64,000 nucleotides of DNA from positions 62,001-126,000 of the forward strand of contig JBQDEV010000005.1 of the NCBI GenBank assembly GCA_052084925.1, in the 5' to 3' direction. Made by a program: the position numbers and the translations under genes. Shown piece by piece: positions 40,190 through 49,437 of this stretch. This DNA is from CmP2 sp052084925 (GTDB lineage Bacteria; Actinomycetota; Actinomycetes; Actinomycetales; Micrococcaceae). How positions within the stretch are numbered: position 1 is the first letter of the stretch; each line of letters opens with the position of its first letter. The notes beneath the pieces were generated by a model. That model ran no database searches and was not told the DNA's origin. It saw only the letters and a program-made list of their open reading frames with translations.

Positions 40190-42970
40190 TTACTTCTTGG
40201 CGGCGGTCTTGCGTCCGCCGCGCTTGACCGGTCCCTTGGCGCGTTTCTCGGCGAGCAACTGGTAGGCCTGCTCGGCAGTCACGGATTCGGGTGCGGTGGC
40301 CCGGGGCACGGTGATGTTGGTGACGCCGTCGGTCACGTACGGCCCGAACCGGCCCTCCTTGATGGTGACCTTCTTCCCTGACACCGGGTCCGGGTCGAAC
40401 TCGGCGATGGGCGGCTTGGCGGCACCGCGCCCACGCTGCTTGGGCTGGGCGTAGATGGCCAGGGCTTCTTCCAGGGTGATCGTGAAGATCTGCTCCTCGG
40501 ACTCCAGCGACCGCGAATCGGTGCCCTTCTTCAGGTAGGGTCCGAACCGGCCGTTCTGGGCGGTGATCGCCTCACCCTCGGCGTCCTCCCCGACGGTGCG
40601 CGGCAGGGCCAGCAGTTGCAGCGCGTCGTCGAGGGTGATGGCCTCCAGCGACTGCGATTTCAGCAGCGATCCGGTGCGCGGCTTGACCTTCTTGGGCTTT
40701 TTCTTCGGTTTGGGCTTGCCGTTCTTGTAATACTCGACCGGCTGCGCTTCCATGTGCGCCTGGATCTGCTCCTCGGTGAGCTCCGGGATCACCTCGGTGA
40801 CGTAGGGGCCGTAGCGGCCGTCCTTGGCCACCACCTGGTAGCCCGAGGCCGGGTCGATACCGAGATCCACCTCGGAGGGGCCCGCGGTGGCGAACAGCTC
40901 TTCGGCTTTCTCCGGGGTCAGCTCGTCCGGCGGCAGGTCCTCGGGGACGTTAGCGCGCTGCGGCTCGTCCGAGTCTTCACCGCCGTCGCGCTCCAAGTAG
41001 GGACCGAACTTGCCGACCCGCAGGGTGATGCCCTCGGCCACGGGGATGGAGTTGACGGCGCGCGCGTCGATGTCGCCCAGGTTCTCGACCACGTTGCGCA
41101 GCCCGGACTCGGCGTCGGCGGCACCGAAGTAGAAGGTCTGCAGCCAGGCTTCGCGCTGAACTTCGCCGGCGGCGATCTGGTCGAGGTCGTCCTCCATGCG
41201 GGCGGTGAAGTCATAGTCGACGTAGCGGCCGAAGTGCTCTTCGAGCAGCCGGATCACGCTGAATGCGGTCCAGGAAGGCACCAGGGCATTGCCGCGCTTG
41301 TTGACGTAGCCGCGGTCCATAATGGTGGAGATCGTCGGGGCGTAGGTAGAGGGGCGGCCGATCTCGCGCTTCTCCAGCTCGCCGACGATGGAGGCTTCCG
41401 TGTAGCGCGGCGGCGGGGTGGTCTCGTGGCCGTCGGCGGTGACGTCCTCGGCGTCGAGGCCCTGGCCCACGGTGAGGTCCGGGAGCCGCTTACTCTTCTC
41501 GGATTCTTTCCCGCCGTCCTTCTCGGACTCCTTGCCGGTGTCTTGGCCGGTGTCCTTGCCTTCTTCATAGGCGGCGAGGAAGCCGGGGAAGGTGATCACG
41601 GTGCCGGAGGCGGAGAACTCGGCGGTGCGGGTGCCGTTGTCGACCACGGCGTCGCCGAGAACCTTCACGGTGGCGGTGTAGCCGGAGGCATCGGCCATCT
41701 GAGAGGCGATGGTGCGCTTCCAGATCAGCTCGTAGAGGCGGAACTCGTCGGCGCTCAGGGCCGAGGACACCTGGGCCGGGGTGCGGAAGTAGTCGCCGGC
41801 CGGACGGATCGCTTCGTGGGCCTCCTGGGCGCCGGCGTTACGGGAGGTGTAGTACCGCTTGGCCTGCGGCACCGAATCCGCGCCATACAGCTCAGTCGCT
41901 TGACGGCGGGCTGCATTAATAGCTTCGTCGGAGAGCGTCACCGAGTCGGTACGCATATAGGTGATGTAGCCGTTCTCATACAGCCGCTGCGCGACCTGCA
42001 TGGTGACCCGCGAGGAGAACCTCAGCTTGCGCGAGGCCTCCTGCTGCAGGGTCGAGGTGGTGAACGGGGCGGCCGGGCGGCGCTTGTAGGGCTTGTCTTC
42101 GACCGAGGCGACGCGGAACGCGCTGGAGGCCAGTCCCGCGACGAGCGCCTCGGCGGTGGCCTGGTCCAGGTGCACCACCTTGGACTTCGCGGAGGCCTTC
42201 AGCTGCCCGGCGTCGTCGAAGTCGCGTCCAGCGGCCACGCGGGTGCCGTCCACCGCGGAGAGCCGCGCCTGGAAGGACTCCCCGCGCCCGGAGGTCTCGA
42301 CCCGGGTGACGAACTCGCCGGTGATGTCCCAATAGGCAGCGGGCACGAAGGCCATCCGCTCGCGCTCGCGCTCGACCACCAGGCGGGTGGCCACGGACTG
42401 CACGCGCCCGGCCGAGAGCCCCGGAGCGACTTTGCGCCACAGCACCGGGGAGATCTCGTAGCCGAAGAGCCGATCGAGGATGCGCCGGGTCTCCTGGGCG
42501 TCGACGAGGTCCTGATCGATCTCGCGCACGTTCTCGAGACCGCGGGCGATGCCTTCCTTGGTGATCTCGGTGAAGGTCATCCGGTAAACGGGGACCTTGG
42601 GCTTGAGCACGTCCAGCAGGTGCCAGGCAATGGCCTCGCCCTCGCGGTCCGCGTCAGTGGCAAGGTAGAGCGCCGTGGCGTCTTTCATGGCGCGCTTGAG
42701 CTCGGTGACGCGCTTCTTCTTGTCCGGGTAGACCACATAGTAGGGCTGGAAGCCGGATTCGGTGTCGACGGCGAACTTCCCGTAGGGGCCCTTCTTCATT
42801 TCCGCCGGCAGGTCCGAGGGCCTCGGCAGATCGCGGATGTGCCCGGCAGACGCGTCGACCACCCATCCTTCGCCGAGATACTTGGCGATGGACTTGGACT
42901 TGGCGGGTGACTCCACGATGACGAGTTTGGTGCCCTCATCGGTGGACGGCGCGGCGTTTTTGGCAGGCAC
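40190..42970 (-). CDS. topA: DNA topoisomerase I
   Basis: A 926-aa type IA topoisomerase that relaxes negative supercoils. The TOPRIM domain has LVIVESPAKSKSIAKYLG (about 16-33) and ATDADREGEAIAWHL (about 104-118). The active-site Tyr is in ENGYITYMRTDS near 336. Instead of zinc fingers the C-terminus has four repeats with a GPY motif (VGKFGPYLERDG, DGRYGPYV, NGRFGPYLKKG, EGRFGPYVTDG) and a Lys/Arg tail (KGPVKRGGRKTAAKK), the actinobacterial layout. GTG 42970 has AAGGAG four bases upstream. An acidic/Lys insert (GKDTGQDTGKESEKDGGKES) sits near 475. Confidence 0.96.
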   Translation of the reverse strand: MPAKNAAPSTDEGTKLVIVESPAKSKSIAKYLGEGWVVDASAGHIRDLPRPSDLPAEMKKGPYGKFAVDTESGFQPYYVVYPDKKKRVTELKRAMKDATALYLATDADREGEAIAWHLLDVLKPKVPVYRMTFTEITKEGIARGLENVREIDQDLVDAQETRRILDRLFGYEISPVLWRKVAPGLSAGRVQSVATRLVVERERERMAFVPAAYWDITGEFVTRVETSGRGESFQARLSAVDGTRVAAGRDFDDAGQLKASAKSKVVHLDQATAEALVAGLASSAFRVASVEDKPYKRRPAAPFTTSTLQQEASRKLRFSSRVTMQVAQRLYENGYITYMRTDSVTLSDEAINAARRQATELYGADSVPQAKRYYTSRNAGAQEAHEAIRPAGDYFRTPAQVSSALSADEFRLYELIWKRTIASQMADASGYTATVKVLGDAVVDNGTRTAEFSASGTVITFPGFLAAYEEGKDTGQDTGKESEKDGGKESEKSKRLPDLTVGQGLDAEDVTADGHETTPPPRYTEASIVGELEKREIGRPSTYAPTISTIMDRGYVNKRGNALVPSWTAFSVIRLLEEHFGRYVDYDFTARMEDDLDQIAAGEVQREAWLQTFYFGAADAESGLRNVVENLGDIDARAVNSIPVAEGITLRVGKFGPYLERDGGEDSDEPQRANVPEDLPPDELTPEKAEELFATAGPSEVDLGIDPASGYQVVAKDGRYGPYVTEVIPELTEEQIQAHMEAQPVEYYKNGKPKPKKKPKKVKPRTGSLLKSQSLEAITLDDALQLLALPRTVGEDAEGEAITAQNGRFGPYLKKGTDSRSLESEEQIFTITLEEALAIYAQPKQRGRGAAKPPIAEFDPDPVSGKKVTIKEGRFGPYVTDGVTNITVPRATAPESVTAEQAYQLLAEKRAKGPVKRGGRKTAAKK

Positions 42971-43038
42971 GAGGCTCCTTCTGTTGCGTCGATACCCCTC
43001 TAATGTAGCGGGTCGATCGGCGCGGTGATGAACCGGGG

Positions 43039-43704
43039 TCACCGGGACGCGGTCTGCTCCTCGACGCGCGCAGGACTGGAGGCCACGGACTCGACGAGCT
43101 GATCCTCGGCTTGGACAGCCGGCTCAGACTGATCAGCCAGTGCAGTGCGAGCGGCGTGCTCGGCCACCAACGACACCAGGTAGTAGACGCGCTGGACCTC
43201 GTCGTCATCGCGGCGGGCGCGGGAGCGGTCTTCGAATTCGTCGATCAGGGCGTACATCCGCGACATGAACTCGGCGCGGTCCACCTCGGCCAGCTTCACG
43301 GTGCCGTTGGTCAGCACCGGGGTCCGCGGCGCGTCGGAGTCGCTCTCCTCCAGGGCCCGCCGGGTGAGCTCGTCGGTGATACGACGGCGCTGTCGGGCGA
43401 ACTGCCGATCCACGATGGCGAACTTGCCGGAGGTCCCGGCCTCGGGACGCAGCACCAGCTCGGTGCCGACCGGACGCCACAGCTTCTCCCGGCCGTCCGC
43501 CGATTCCTCGGCCCGCTCGATGAACCCGTACTTTTCCAGCACGCGCAGGTGGTAGCTCATCGCGGGCGCGGTAACGCCGCAGCGTGCCGCCAACTGGGTG
43601 GCGGTGCGCGGGCTGGAGGTGGCGTAGAGCTCGTCCAACGCCTCGAGTCTGACCTCGTGGGCCAGGGCGCGCATCTGCGAGGGATCGGTGATGGTGGTGT
43701 TCAT
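43039..43704 (-). CDS. ArsR-type winged-helix transcriptional regulator
   Basis: A 221-aa helix-turn-helix protein. An ArsR/SmtB-like winged helix is at about 9-75 (RTATQLAARCGVTAPAMSYHLRVLEKYGFIERAEE). A helical C-terminal region without the metal-binding ArsR box follows. The regulated genes and ligand are unknown. It lies eight bases after the methyltransferase gene and 69 before topA, same strand. TAGACT nine bases before the ATG could be a -10. Confidence 0.8.
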   Translation of the reverse strand: MNTTITDPSQMRALAHEVRLEALDELYATSSPRTATQLAARCGVTAPAMSYHLRVLEKYGFIERAEESADGREKLWRPVGTELVLRPEAGTSGKFAIVDRQFARQRRRITDELTRRALEESDSDAPRTPVLTNGTVKLAEVDRAEFMSRMYALIDEFEDRSRARRDDDEVQRVYYLVSLVAEHAARTALADQSEPAVQAEDQLVESVASSPARVEEQTASR

Positions 43705-43711
43705 GATCCGC

Positions 43712-45322
43712 TCAGTCTACCCCGCCGCCGGGCTCTGATGTGCCGAAGGTCACATAGCCGTCGACGGCGAGCTCGACGAGCACTGTCTCCAGTTCAGCGG
43801 CAGTGGCGGCGTCGAGGTCGAGGATGGCGGCGACGGCGGAGAGCAGCTGCCCCGCCGTCAGTTCGCCGTCGGCGGCTGCGAACAGTCCGGCCAGGGCCGT
43901 GTCCACGGGCCGGGAGCGCTGGAAACCGGCCCCCTGCCGGGCCATGATGATCTCCGGGTGCTCGGCCCCGAAGTGCTGGTGTCGCTCCTCCGTGACGTGG
44001 AAGGGCACCACCGGGTGCAGCTCACGGATCGCCGCCGGCTCCTCCAGTAGGTCCCAGGTCTCGATGGCCTCGCCCCAGGCCGGGCCCAGCGGCTGGGCGA
44101 TGGGGTGCAGTAGCTCCTCGGTGCGCACCTTGGGGGCGGAGAGCGAGGGGGCAGCCCGGCGCAGCCACACGTAGCCGAAGCCGATGGCGGCGACGTCACG
44201 GCGGGCGAAGTCCTCGAGGTATCGGTGGTAGGCGCGCAAGTAGCCGGGCGTGTCCAGCCCCTCGGAGGAGTCCTGCAGCCACAGCTCGGCATAGCCGGCC
44301 GGGTCATGGTGGTCGCGCTGGATGATCCAGGCGTCCAGGGGTACCTCGGAGGCGGCAATCCAGGTTCGCGGGCGGGCGTCCCAGGCCGCGGCTGCAGCCG
44401 GGATCTCCCAGTTGGCCAGCAGCTGCGCGGTGCCGCCGGGGGCCAGCACGGAGCCGACGGTACTGATCAGCTCCGCCACCAGGGCGTCGCCTTCCCGTCC
44501 GGTTTCGCGGTAGGTGTGCAGGTGCTCGGAGGCCAGCGGTGCGATGACAAACGGCGGGTTGGAGACCACCAGGTCGAATTTTTCCCCGGCCACGGGATCC
44601 AGCAGATCGCCCTGGACCAAGGTGACGCGCTCGTCGAGCCGCTCTCGGTCCACTCCGAGCCGGGGTGCGTTGAGCAGTAGGTTGAACCGGGTGAACTCCA
44701 GCGCGCGCTCGGAGAGGTCGGTGGCGGTGACGTGTTCCGCGTGGGCAAGCAGGTGCAGGGTCTGCACCCCGCAGCCGACTCCGACGTCGAGCGCGCGGGC
44801 GACCCGACGGCGAACAGTGACCCCGGCCAGGGTGAGCGAGGCGCCACCGATGCCGAGCACATGATCATCGGGTAGCGCGGAGCGCAGCTGCAGCGCCGTC
44901 TGGTCGGAGGCCACCCACAAATCCCCGGTAACGTCGGTGGAATAGGGTGACAGATCCACGCTCGGGTGGAACGTGCCGTCCCGCACCTGCCCGAGGTGTA
45001 GCCGCTCCGCGCCCGCAGCCCGGGTGCGCGGCAGGGCGGCGTCCAACATCGCTACCGGCACCGGGTCGCCGAGCATCCAGGCGGAGACCAGCACCGCCAG
45101 CCGCGGGTCGTCACTGGCATCGAGCAGGCGGCCGACCACTTCGCGCGCGGCCACCGCCTGTTCGCGGTCCAACGCGGCGAGGGCCACCGGTCCCAGCAGT
45201 GCGGCCACCGCGTCGACGGTGTAGCCGACCTCGTGCAGGTCCTGCTCCAGTTCCGCGATCAGCTGCACGGCGCCGGGCCCAGCCGCGGGCGCCGGCCGGG
45301 CTGGCGCAGGGACCGCGCTCAT
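43712..45322 (-). CDS. Two-domain SAM-dependent methyltransferase (N5-Gln-like)
   Basis: A 536-aa protein with an unusual layout. The N-terminal ~170 residues form a helical domain (LIAELEQDLHEVGYTVDAVA). A class I methyltransferase core follows, with motif I LDVGVGCGVQTL near 220 and catalytic NPPF near 295 (VVSNPPFVI), the signature of methylation of an amide or exocyclic N. A C-terminal winged-helix-like part completes it. NPPF enzymes modify release-factor glutamines, rRNA or tRNA bases. Similar three-part proteins are widespread in actinobacteria without a known target. The start overlaps the TrhO stop (ATGA), hinting at a translation-related role. Confidence 0.75.
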   Translation of the reverse strand: MSAVPAPARPAPAAGPGAVQLIAELEQDLHEVGYTVDAVAALLGPVALAALDREQAVAAREVVGRLLDASDDPRLAVLVSAWMLGDPVPVAMLDAALPRTRAAGAERLHLGQVRDGTFHPSVDLSPYSTDVTGDLWVASDQTALQLRSALPDDHVLGIGGASLTLAGVTVRRRVARALDVGVGCGVQTLHLLAHAEHVTATDLSERALEFTRFNLLLNAPRLGVDRERLDERVTLVQGDLLDPVAGEKFDLVVSNPPFVIAPLASEHLHTYRETGREGDALVAELISTVGSVLAPGGTAQLLANWEIPAAAAAWDARPRTWIAASEVPLDAWIIQRDHHDPAGYAELWLQDSSEGLDTPGYLRAYHRYLEDFARRDVAAIGFGYVWLRRAAPSLSAPKVRTEELLHPIAQPLGPAWGEAIETWDLLEEPAAIRELHPVVPFHVTEERHQHFGAEHPEIIMARQGAGFQRSRPVDTALAGLFAAADGELTAGQLLSAVAAILDLDAATAAELETVLVELAVDGYVTFGTSEPGGGVD

Positions 45323-46266
45323 GCCGCGGCCTCGCAGGCGTCGCATACCCGGTCCGGATGCGCCGCCGCGCAGTCCCCACAGACCGTGTCCAAGTGTCGG
45401 CAAGACAGTCGCGAACAGTTGCGCAGCTCCGAGGTCGGCTGTTCGCACAGCAGGCAGCGGCCGATCGTCACGGCGTCCTCGGAGAACTCGGTGTGCATCC
45501 GCTCGTCGAACACGTAGAGGGAGCCCTCCCAGAGCCCGGCGTCGCCGAAAGCCTCTCCATAACGGACGATGCCGCCGTCGAGCTGGTAGACCTCCTCGAA
45601 ACCGCGGTGTTTCATCAGTGCGGTGAGCACCTCGCAGCGGATCCCGCCGGTGCAGTAGGTGACGACCGGCTGGTCCTTCAGATGGTCGTACTTGCCGGAG
45701 TCCAGCTCGGCGACGAAGTCCCGGGTGGTCTCCGTCTCGGGCACGACGGCGTTCTTGAACTTCCCGATCTTCGCCTCCACGGCGTTGCGGCCGTCGAAGA
45801 ACACCACAGGCCGGTTCTCCTGCCCTCGCTGCTCCACCAACTCGTGCACGGCCTCCGGCCGCAGGTGCACCCCGGTGTCTTTGACCCCCTCGGCGGTCAC
45901 CTCGATCTCCTCGGCTGCGTCAAAGGCGACGAGCTCGGGCTTGACCTTCACCGAGAGCCGTGGGAAATCGGCGGCGGAGCCCTCCGACCATTTGACCTCC
46001 AGCCGGGCGAAACCGGAGTAGGAGCGGGTGGTCTTCAGGTAGTGCTTGACGGCGGAGATCGGCCCGCCCACCGTGCCGTTGATGCCGTGCGGTGCCACGA
46101 TGATGCGACCGGTGAGGCCGAGCATCGTGCACAGCGCATGCTGCCACAGCCGCACCGCCTCCGGGTCGGCGATCGGGGTGAAATGGTAGTACAGCGCGAT
46201 CTTGGACTGGGCGGAGGGCGCCAGATGCAGTCCGGGCGTCTCAGGGGTTGATAAAGATGACGTCAC
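45319..46266 (-). CDS. trhO: tRNA uridine(34) hydroxylase, rhodanese family
   Basis: A 315-aa TrhO (YceA) protein. It makes 5-hydroxyuridine at the wobble position of tRNAs with O2. The N-terminal acylphosphatase-like domain (YYHFTPI, GINGTVGG) is followed by a rhodanese domain with catalytic Cys205 in YCTGGIRCEV. A Cys-rich C-terminus (C..C..C..C pairs from about 272) probably binds zinc. The GTG at 46266 has no ribosome site but lies six bases after TAGTCT, a leaderless arrangement. It is divergent from the GNAT gene. Confidence 0.92.
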   Translation of the reverse strand: MTSSLSTPETPGLHLAPSAQSKIALYYHFTPIADPEAVRLWQHALCTMLGLTGRIIVAPHGINGTVGGPISAVKHYLKTTRSYSGFARLEVKWSEGSAADFPRLSVKVKPELVAFDAAEEIEVTAEGVKDTGVHLRPEAVHELVEQRGQENRPVVFFDGRNAVEAKIGKFKNAVVPETETTRDFVAELDSGKYDHLKDQPVVTYCTGGIRCEVLTALMKHRGFEEVYQLDGGIVRYGEAFGDAGLWEGSLYVFDERMHTEFSEDAVTIGRCLLCEQPTSELRNCSRLSCRHLDTVCGDCAAAHPDRVCDACEAAA

Positions 46267-46272
46267 AAGTCA

Positions 46273-46278
46273 AGACTA
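46273..46278 (-). promoter_or_regulatory. -10 hexamer TAGTCT, likely leaderless start of trhO
   Basis: On the minus strand TAGTCT ends six bases before GTG 46266. Confidence 0.5.
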
Positions 46279-46336
46279 GGTCACGGTTTGCTCTGAGTTC
46301 ATCACTCAGACCTGCCGTTGCGCCCAGATGTGTGCC

Positions 46337-46342
46337 TATCCT
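46337..46342 (+). promoter_or_regulatory. -10 hexamer TATCCT, likely leaderless start of the GNAT gene
   Basis: TATCCT ends six bases before ATG 46349. The intervening GGGGGC is too close to serve as a Shine-Dalgarno. Confidence 0.5.
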
Positions 46343-46348
46343 GGGGGC

Positions 46349-47119
46349 ATGACCTCGACACTGAATGATGCTCTGATCTCCGCGTGGGTGACCGGTTGGG
46401 CACGGTGCCGCGGCTACCGTGTGCGCCACGACGATGGCATGCACGCCACCCTGCGCCAGCGCGATACCGGCACCGGTGCCGCCGAGACCTCCGGCCCCGG
46501 CAACGACTGGGAATACGTGGTCGCCGAGCCCACCGATGAGCAGCTGCAGAGCCTGGGGGCGATGGTCGCCGAGAATCCGCAGCGCCTGCTCACCATCGTG
46601 GCCAGCGCCGAGCGCCAGCCCGGGGACCCCGACCCGGATACCGCCGAGCATGCCGCCGCGCTCACCGGGTTGCATCCGGTGGCCACCGGCGAACGGCTGA
46701 TGACCACCGACATGGCAGCCCACGACGTCGAAACCCCGGTGATCCCCGACCAGTTCGAGGCCACCGTGGATCGCAACGACGGCTGGTTCCTGGTCACCTT
46801 CATCACCACCGAGGACCACGGCCAGGGCGCTGGCCAAGTGGCCGCACGCGGCCGGGTCGCCGTCGTCGACGATTACGCCGTCTTCGACCAGATCTGGACC
46901 TACCCCGCCTTCCGCCGTCAAGGACTGGGCTCGCTCACCATGCGCTACCTCTCGGCCCTGGCCCTGGAGCACGAGGTCGATGAGGGTCTGCTGATCGCCA
47001 GCGCCGACGGCCAGGCCCTCTACGGCTACCTCGGTTGGGATGCCCTCGCCGACGTGGTCGTGATGGGCACCTCCGGTGACGGCAGCGGCGAGAATTCCTC
47101 GCACAACCTCGAGAATTGA
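46349..47119 (+). CDS. GNAT-family N-acetyltransferase
   Basis: A 256-aa acyltransferase. The C-terminal GNAT fold shows the acetyl-CoA-binding motif A (FRRQGLGSLTMRYL) near 195 and a final GYLGWD. The N-terminal half (about 1-115) is unlike common GNATs and may form an oligomer or target-binding part. Its target is unknown; an amino acid, antibiotic or a protein lysine are possible. ATG 46349 lies six bases after a -10. Its stop overlaps the helicase start (TTGA). Confidence 0.78.
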   Translation: MTSTLNDALISAWVTGWARCRGYRVRHDDGMHATLRQRDTGTGAAETSGPGNDWEYVVAEPTDEQLQSLGAMVAENPQRLLTIVASAERQPGDPDPDTAEHAAALTGLHPVATGERLMTTDMAAHDVETPVIPDQFEATVDRNDGWFLVTFITTEDHGQGAGQVAARGRVAVVDDYAVFDQIWTYPAFRRQGLGSLTMRYLSALALEHEVDEGLLIASADGQALYGYLGWDALADVVVMGTSGDGSGENSSHNLEN

Positions 47120-49437
47120 CCCACGCCGAAACACTCACCGCGGCGCTGGGATACCGCGGTGTCCCGGCCCAGCTGATCCACACCCGGCGCCTTGAGGCGC
47201 GCCCAGCGGACTTTGGCGACTGGCCGGCGCAGACCCCGCCCGCGCTCATCGACGCGTTCGGCGCCTCCGGGGTAGTGCAGCCGTGGAAGCACCAGGTGGC
47301 CGCCGCACAGCGGGCCCTGGCCGGTGAGCACGTGGTGCTGGCTACCGGCACCGCCTCGGGCAAGTCACTGGGCTACCAACTGCCGATCGCGACCCGGCTG
47401 GCCGATGGCCGATCCACTGCCCTCTATCTGGCACCCACCAAAGCCCTGGGTGCTGACCAGTTGGGGGCGTGGCGGGCGCTGGAGCGCGACGGTGCCACCT
47501 GGCTGCGCACCTCCCCCTACGACGGCGACACCGACCCGAGTGACCGGGCCTGGGCGCGTCAGCACGCGAATCTGGTGCTGACCAACCCGGACATGCTCCA
47601 CGTGGGGATTCTGCCGCACCATCAGCGCTGGGCGCAGTTCTTCCGCCAGCTCGCCTATGTGGTGGTCGACGAGGCCCACGTGTACCGGGGCGTGTTCGGC
47701 TCGCATGTGGCGGTGCTGCTGCGCCGGCTCTCCCGGGTGGTGGAGCACTACCGCGGCGCTCCCCCGGTGTTCATCGGGGCCTCGGCCACCTCGGGGAATC
47801 CGGCGTCGTCGTTCTCCACCCTCATCGGCACCGTCGCCGCCGCGGTCACCGAGGACGCTTCCCCACATGGGGCCGTCACCGTGGGGTTCTGGGAAACCGA
47901 GCTCACCGACAAGCGCGGCGAACACGGTGCCCCGATCCGGCGCTCCGCCACTGCCACCGGGGCCGACCTGCTCACCGATTTCGCGATCGCTGGGGTGCGT
48001 ACCATCGCGTTTATCCGTTCCCGGCGCGGAGCCGAAGCCATGGCACAGGCCGCCTCCCGGCAGCTGGCCGAGGTGGACCCGTCGCTGGCGTCCCGAGTGA
48101 GCGCCTACCGGGCCGGATACCTGCCGCAGGAGCGCCGCGAGGTGGAGACCGCGCTCAAGACCGGACGCCTGCTGGGGGTGTCCTCCACCCCGGCACTCGA
48201 GTTGGGTATCGACATCGCCGGGCTCGACGCCGTCGTGGTTGCCGGATGGCCGGGCACCCGTGCTTCGTTCTTCCAGCAGCTGGGTCGCGCCGGTCGCGCC
48301 GGTCAGGAATCCTGGGCGGTCTATGTGGCCAGCGACGACCCGCTCGACACCTACCTGGTGCACCACCCCGACGCGGTGTTCGACCTGGCCGTGGAGGACA
48401 CCGTGATCGACCCGGTGAACCCGCACATCCTCGGCGCCCACCTGTGCGCGGCCTCAGCCGAGCTGCCGTTGCAGCCCGAGGATCTGTCGCGGTTCGGTCC
48501 CGAGGAGCGAGTGCGCGCGGTAGTGGAAGATCTGGTGGTTGGCGGGTACCTGCGCCGCCGCCCGGCCGGATGGTTCTGGACGCACCCAGAACACGCCGCC
48601 GCCCTGGTGTCGCTGCGTGAGGACGGTGGCGGACCGGTGGACATCGTCGACGTCGAATCCGGGGCGCTGCTGGGGTCGATGGGCTCCCCGCAGACCCACT
48701 ACCAGGCGCATCCGGGAGCGGTGTACGTGCATCAGGGGCGCGCCTTCTTGGTGGAGGACCTGGACGAGGACGCGCACGTGGTAATGGTGTCCCGCGCCGA
48801 ACCGGACTACTTCACCCAGGCCCGGGACATCACCGAGATCGAGATCCTGGAGACCCGCGATCGCCGTGACGACCCGTCCCGGGAGCTCACCTGGGCCACG
48901 GGCGCGGTGAAGGTCACCACCCAGGTGGTCTCGTTCCAGCGCAAGGCTCTGGTCTCCGGGGAGATCCTCGGGGAGGAACCCCTGGAGCTGGCCGCCCGGG
49001 ACCTGTTCACGACGGCGGTGTGGTTCCACGCCCCCTCGGAGCAACTGGTGGCGGCCGGGCTCACCATGGACCGGCTGCCAGGTTCCCTGCACGCGGCCGA
49101 GCACGCGATGATCGGGCTGATGCCCCTGGTGGCGTCGAACGACCGCTGGGACATCGGCGGGGTGTCGATGGCGCTGCATCCAGATACCGGTCAGCCCTCG
49201 GTCTTCGTCTACGACGGGCATCCGGGCGGTGCGGGGTTTGCGGAGCGCGGCTTCGCCCAGGCCGAGGTGTGGCTGCGCGCCACGGCACAGGCCGTGAGAT
49301 CCTGCCCGTGCGATCAGGGCTGCCCGGCGTGCGTGCAGTCCCCCAAATGCGGCAACCGCAACAGCCCGCTGGACAAGGCCGGAGCGGTCACGGTGCTGGA
49401 GTTCGTGCTGGCGGGGCTGCAGTCTTCCGGCCGGTAA
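47116..49437 (+). CDS. DEAD/DEAH-box DNA helicase, YprA/Hrq1-like
   Basis: A 773-aa superfamily 2 helicase. Motif I is ATGTASGKSLGYQLP near 75, motif II VVVDEAHVYRG (DEAH) near 183, motif III GASATSGN, and motif VI FQQLGRAGRAGQ near 390. The C-terminal DUF1998 region has the four-cysteine cluster CPCDQGCPACVQSPKCGN. It belongs to the helicase that sits beside Tad secretion genes in actinobacteria (as Rv3649), probably in DNA repair like MrfA/YprA. TTG 47116 overlaps the GNAT stop and has no clear ribosome site. Its 3' end overlaps the SDR gene by 50 bases. Confidence 0.92.
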   Translation: MTHAETLTAALGYRGVPAQLIHTRRLEARPADFGDWPAQTPPALIDAFGASGVVQPWKHQVAAAQRALAGEHVVLATGTASGKSLGYQLPIATRLADGRSTALYLAPTKALGADQLGAWRALERDGATWLRTSPYDGDTDPSDRAWARQHANLVLTNPDMLHVGILPHHQRWAQFFRQLAYVVVDEAHVYRGVFGSHVAVLLRRLSRVVEHYRGAPPVFIGASATSGNPASSFSTLIGTVAAAVTEDASPHGAVTVGFWETELTDKRGEHGAPIRRSATATGADLLTDFAIAGVRTIAFIRSRRGAEAMAQAASRQLAEVDPSLASRVSAYRAGYLPQERREVETALKTGRLLGVSSTPALELGIDIAGLDAVVVAGWPGTRASFFQQLGRAGRAGQESWAVYVASDDPLDTYLVHHPDAVFDLAVEDTVIDPVNPHILGAHLCAASAELPLQPEDLSRFGPEERVRAVVEDLVVGGYLRRRPAGWFWTHPEHAAALVSLREDGGGPVDIVDVESGALLGSMGSPQTHYQAHPGAVYVHQGRAFLVEDLDEDAHVVMVSRAEPDYFTQARDITEIEILETRDRRDDPSRELTWATGAVKVTTQVVSFQRKALVSGEILGEEPLELAARDLFTTAVWFHAPSEQLVAAGLTMDRLPGSLHAAEHAMIGLMPLVASNDRWDIGGVSMALHPDTGQPSVFVYDGHPGGAGFAERGFAQAEVWLRATAQAVRSCPCDQGCPACVQSPKCGNRNSPLDKAGAVTVLEFVLAGLQSSGR

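Noticed and set aside
40616..42910. 764-residue open frame antisense to topA
   Set aside because: High-GC codon bias leaves the opposite strand open. The protein is Gly/Val/Arg/His-rich and has no recognisable domain, while topA is complete.
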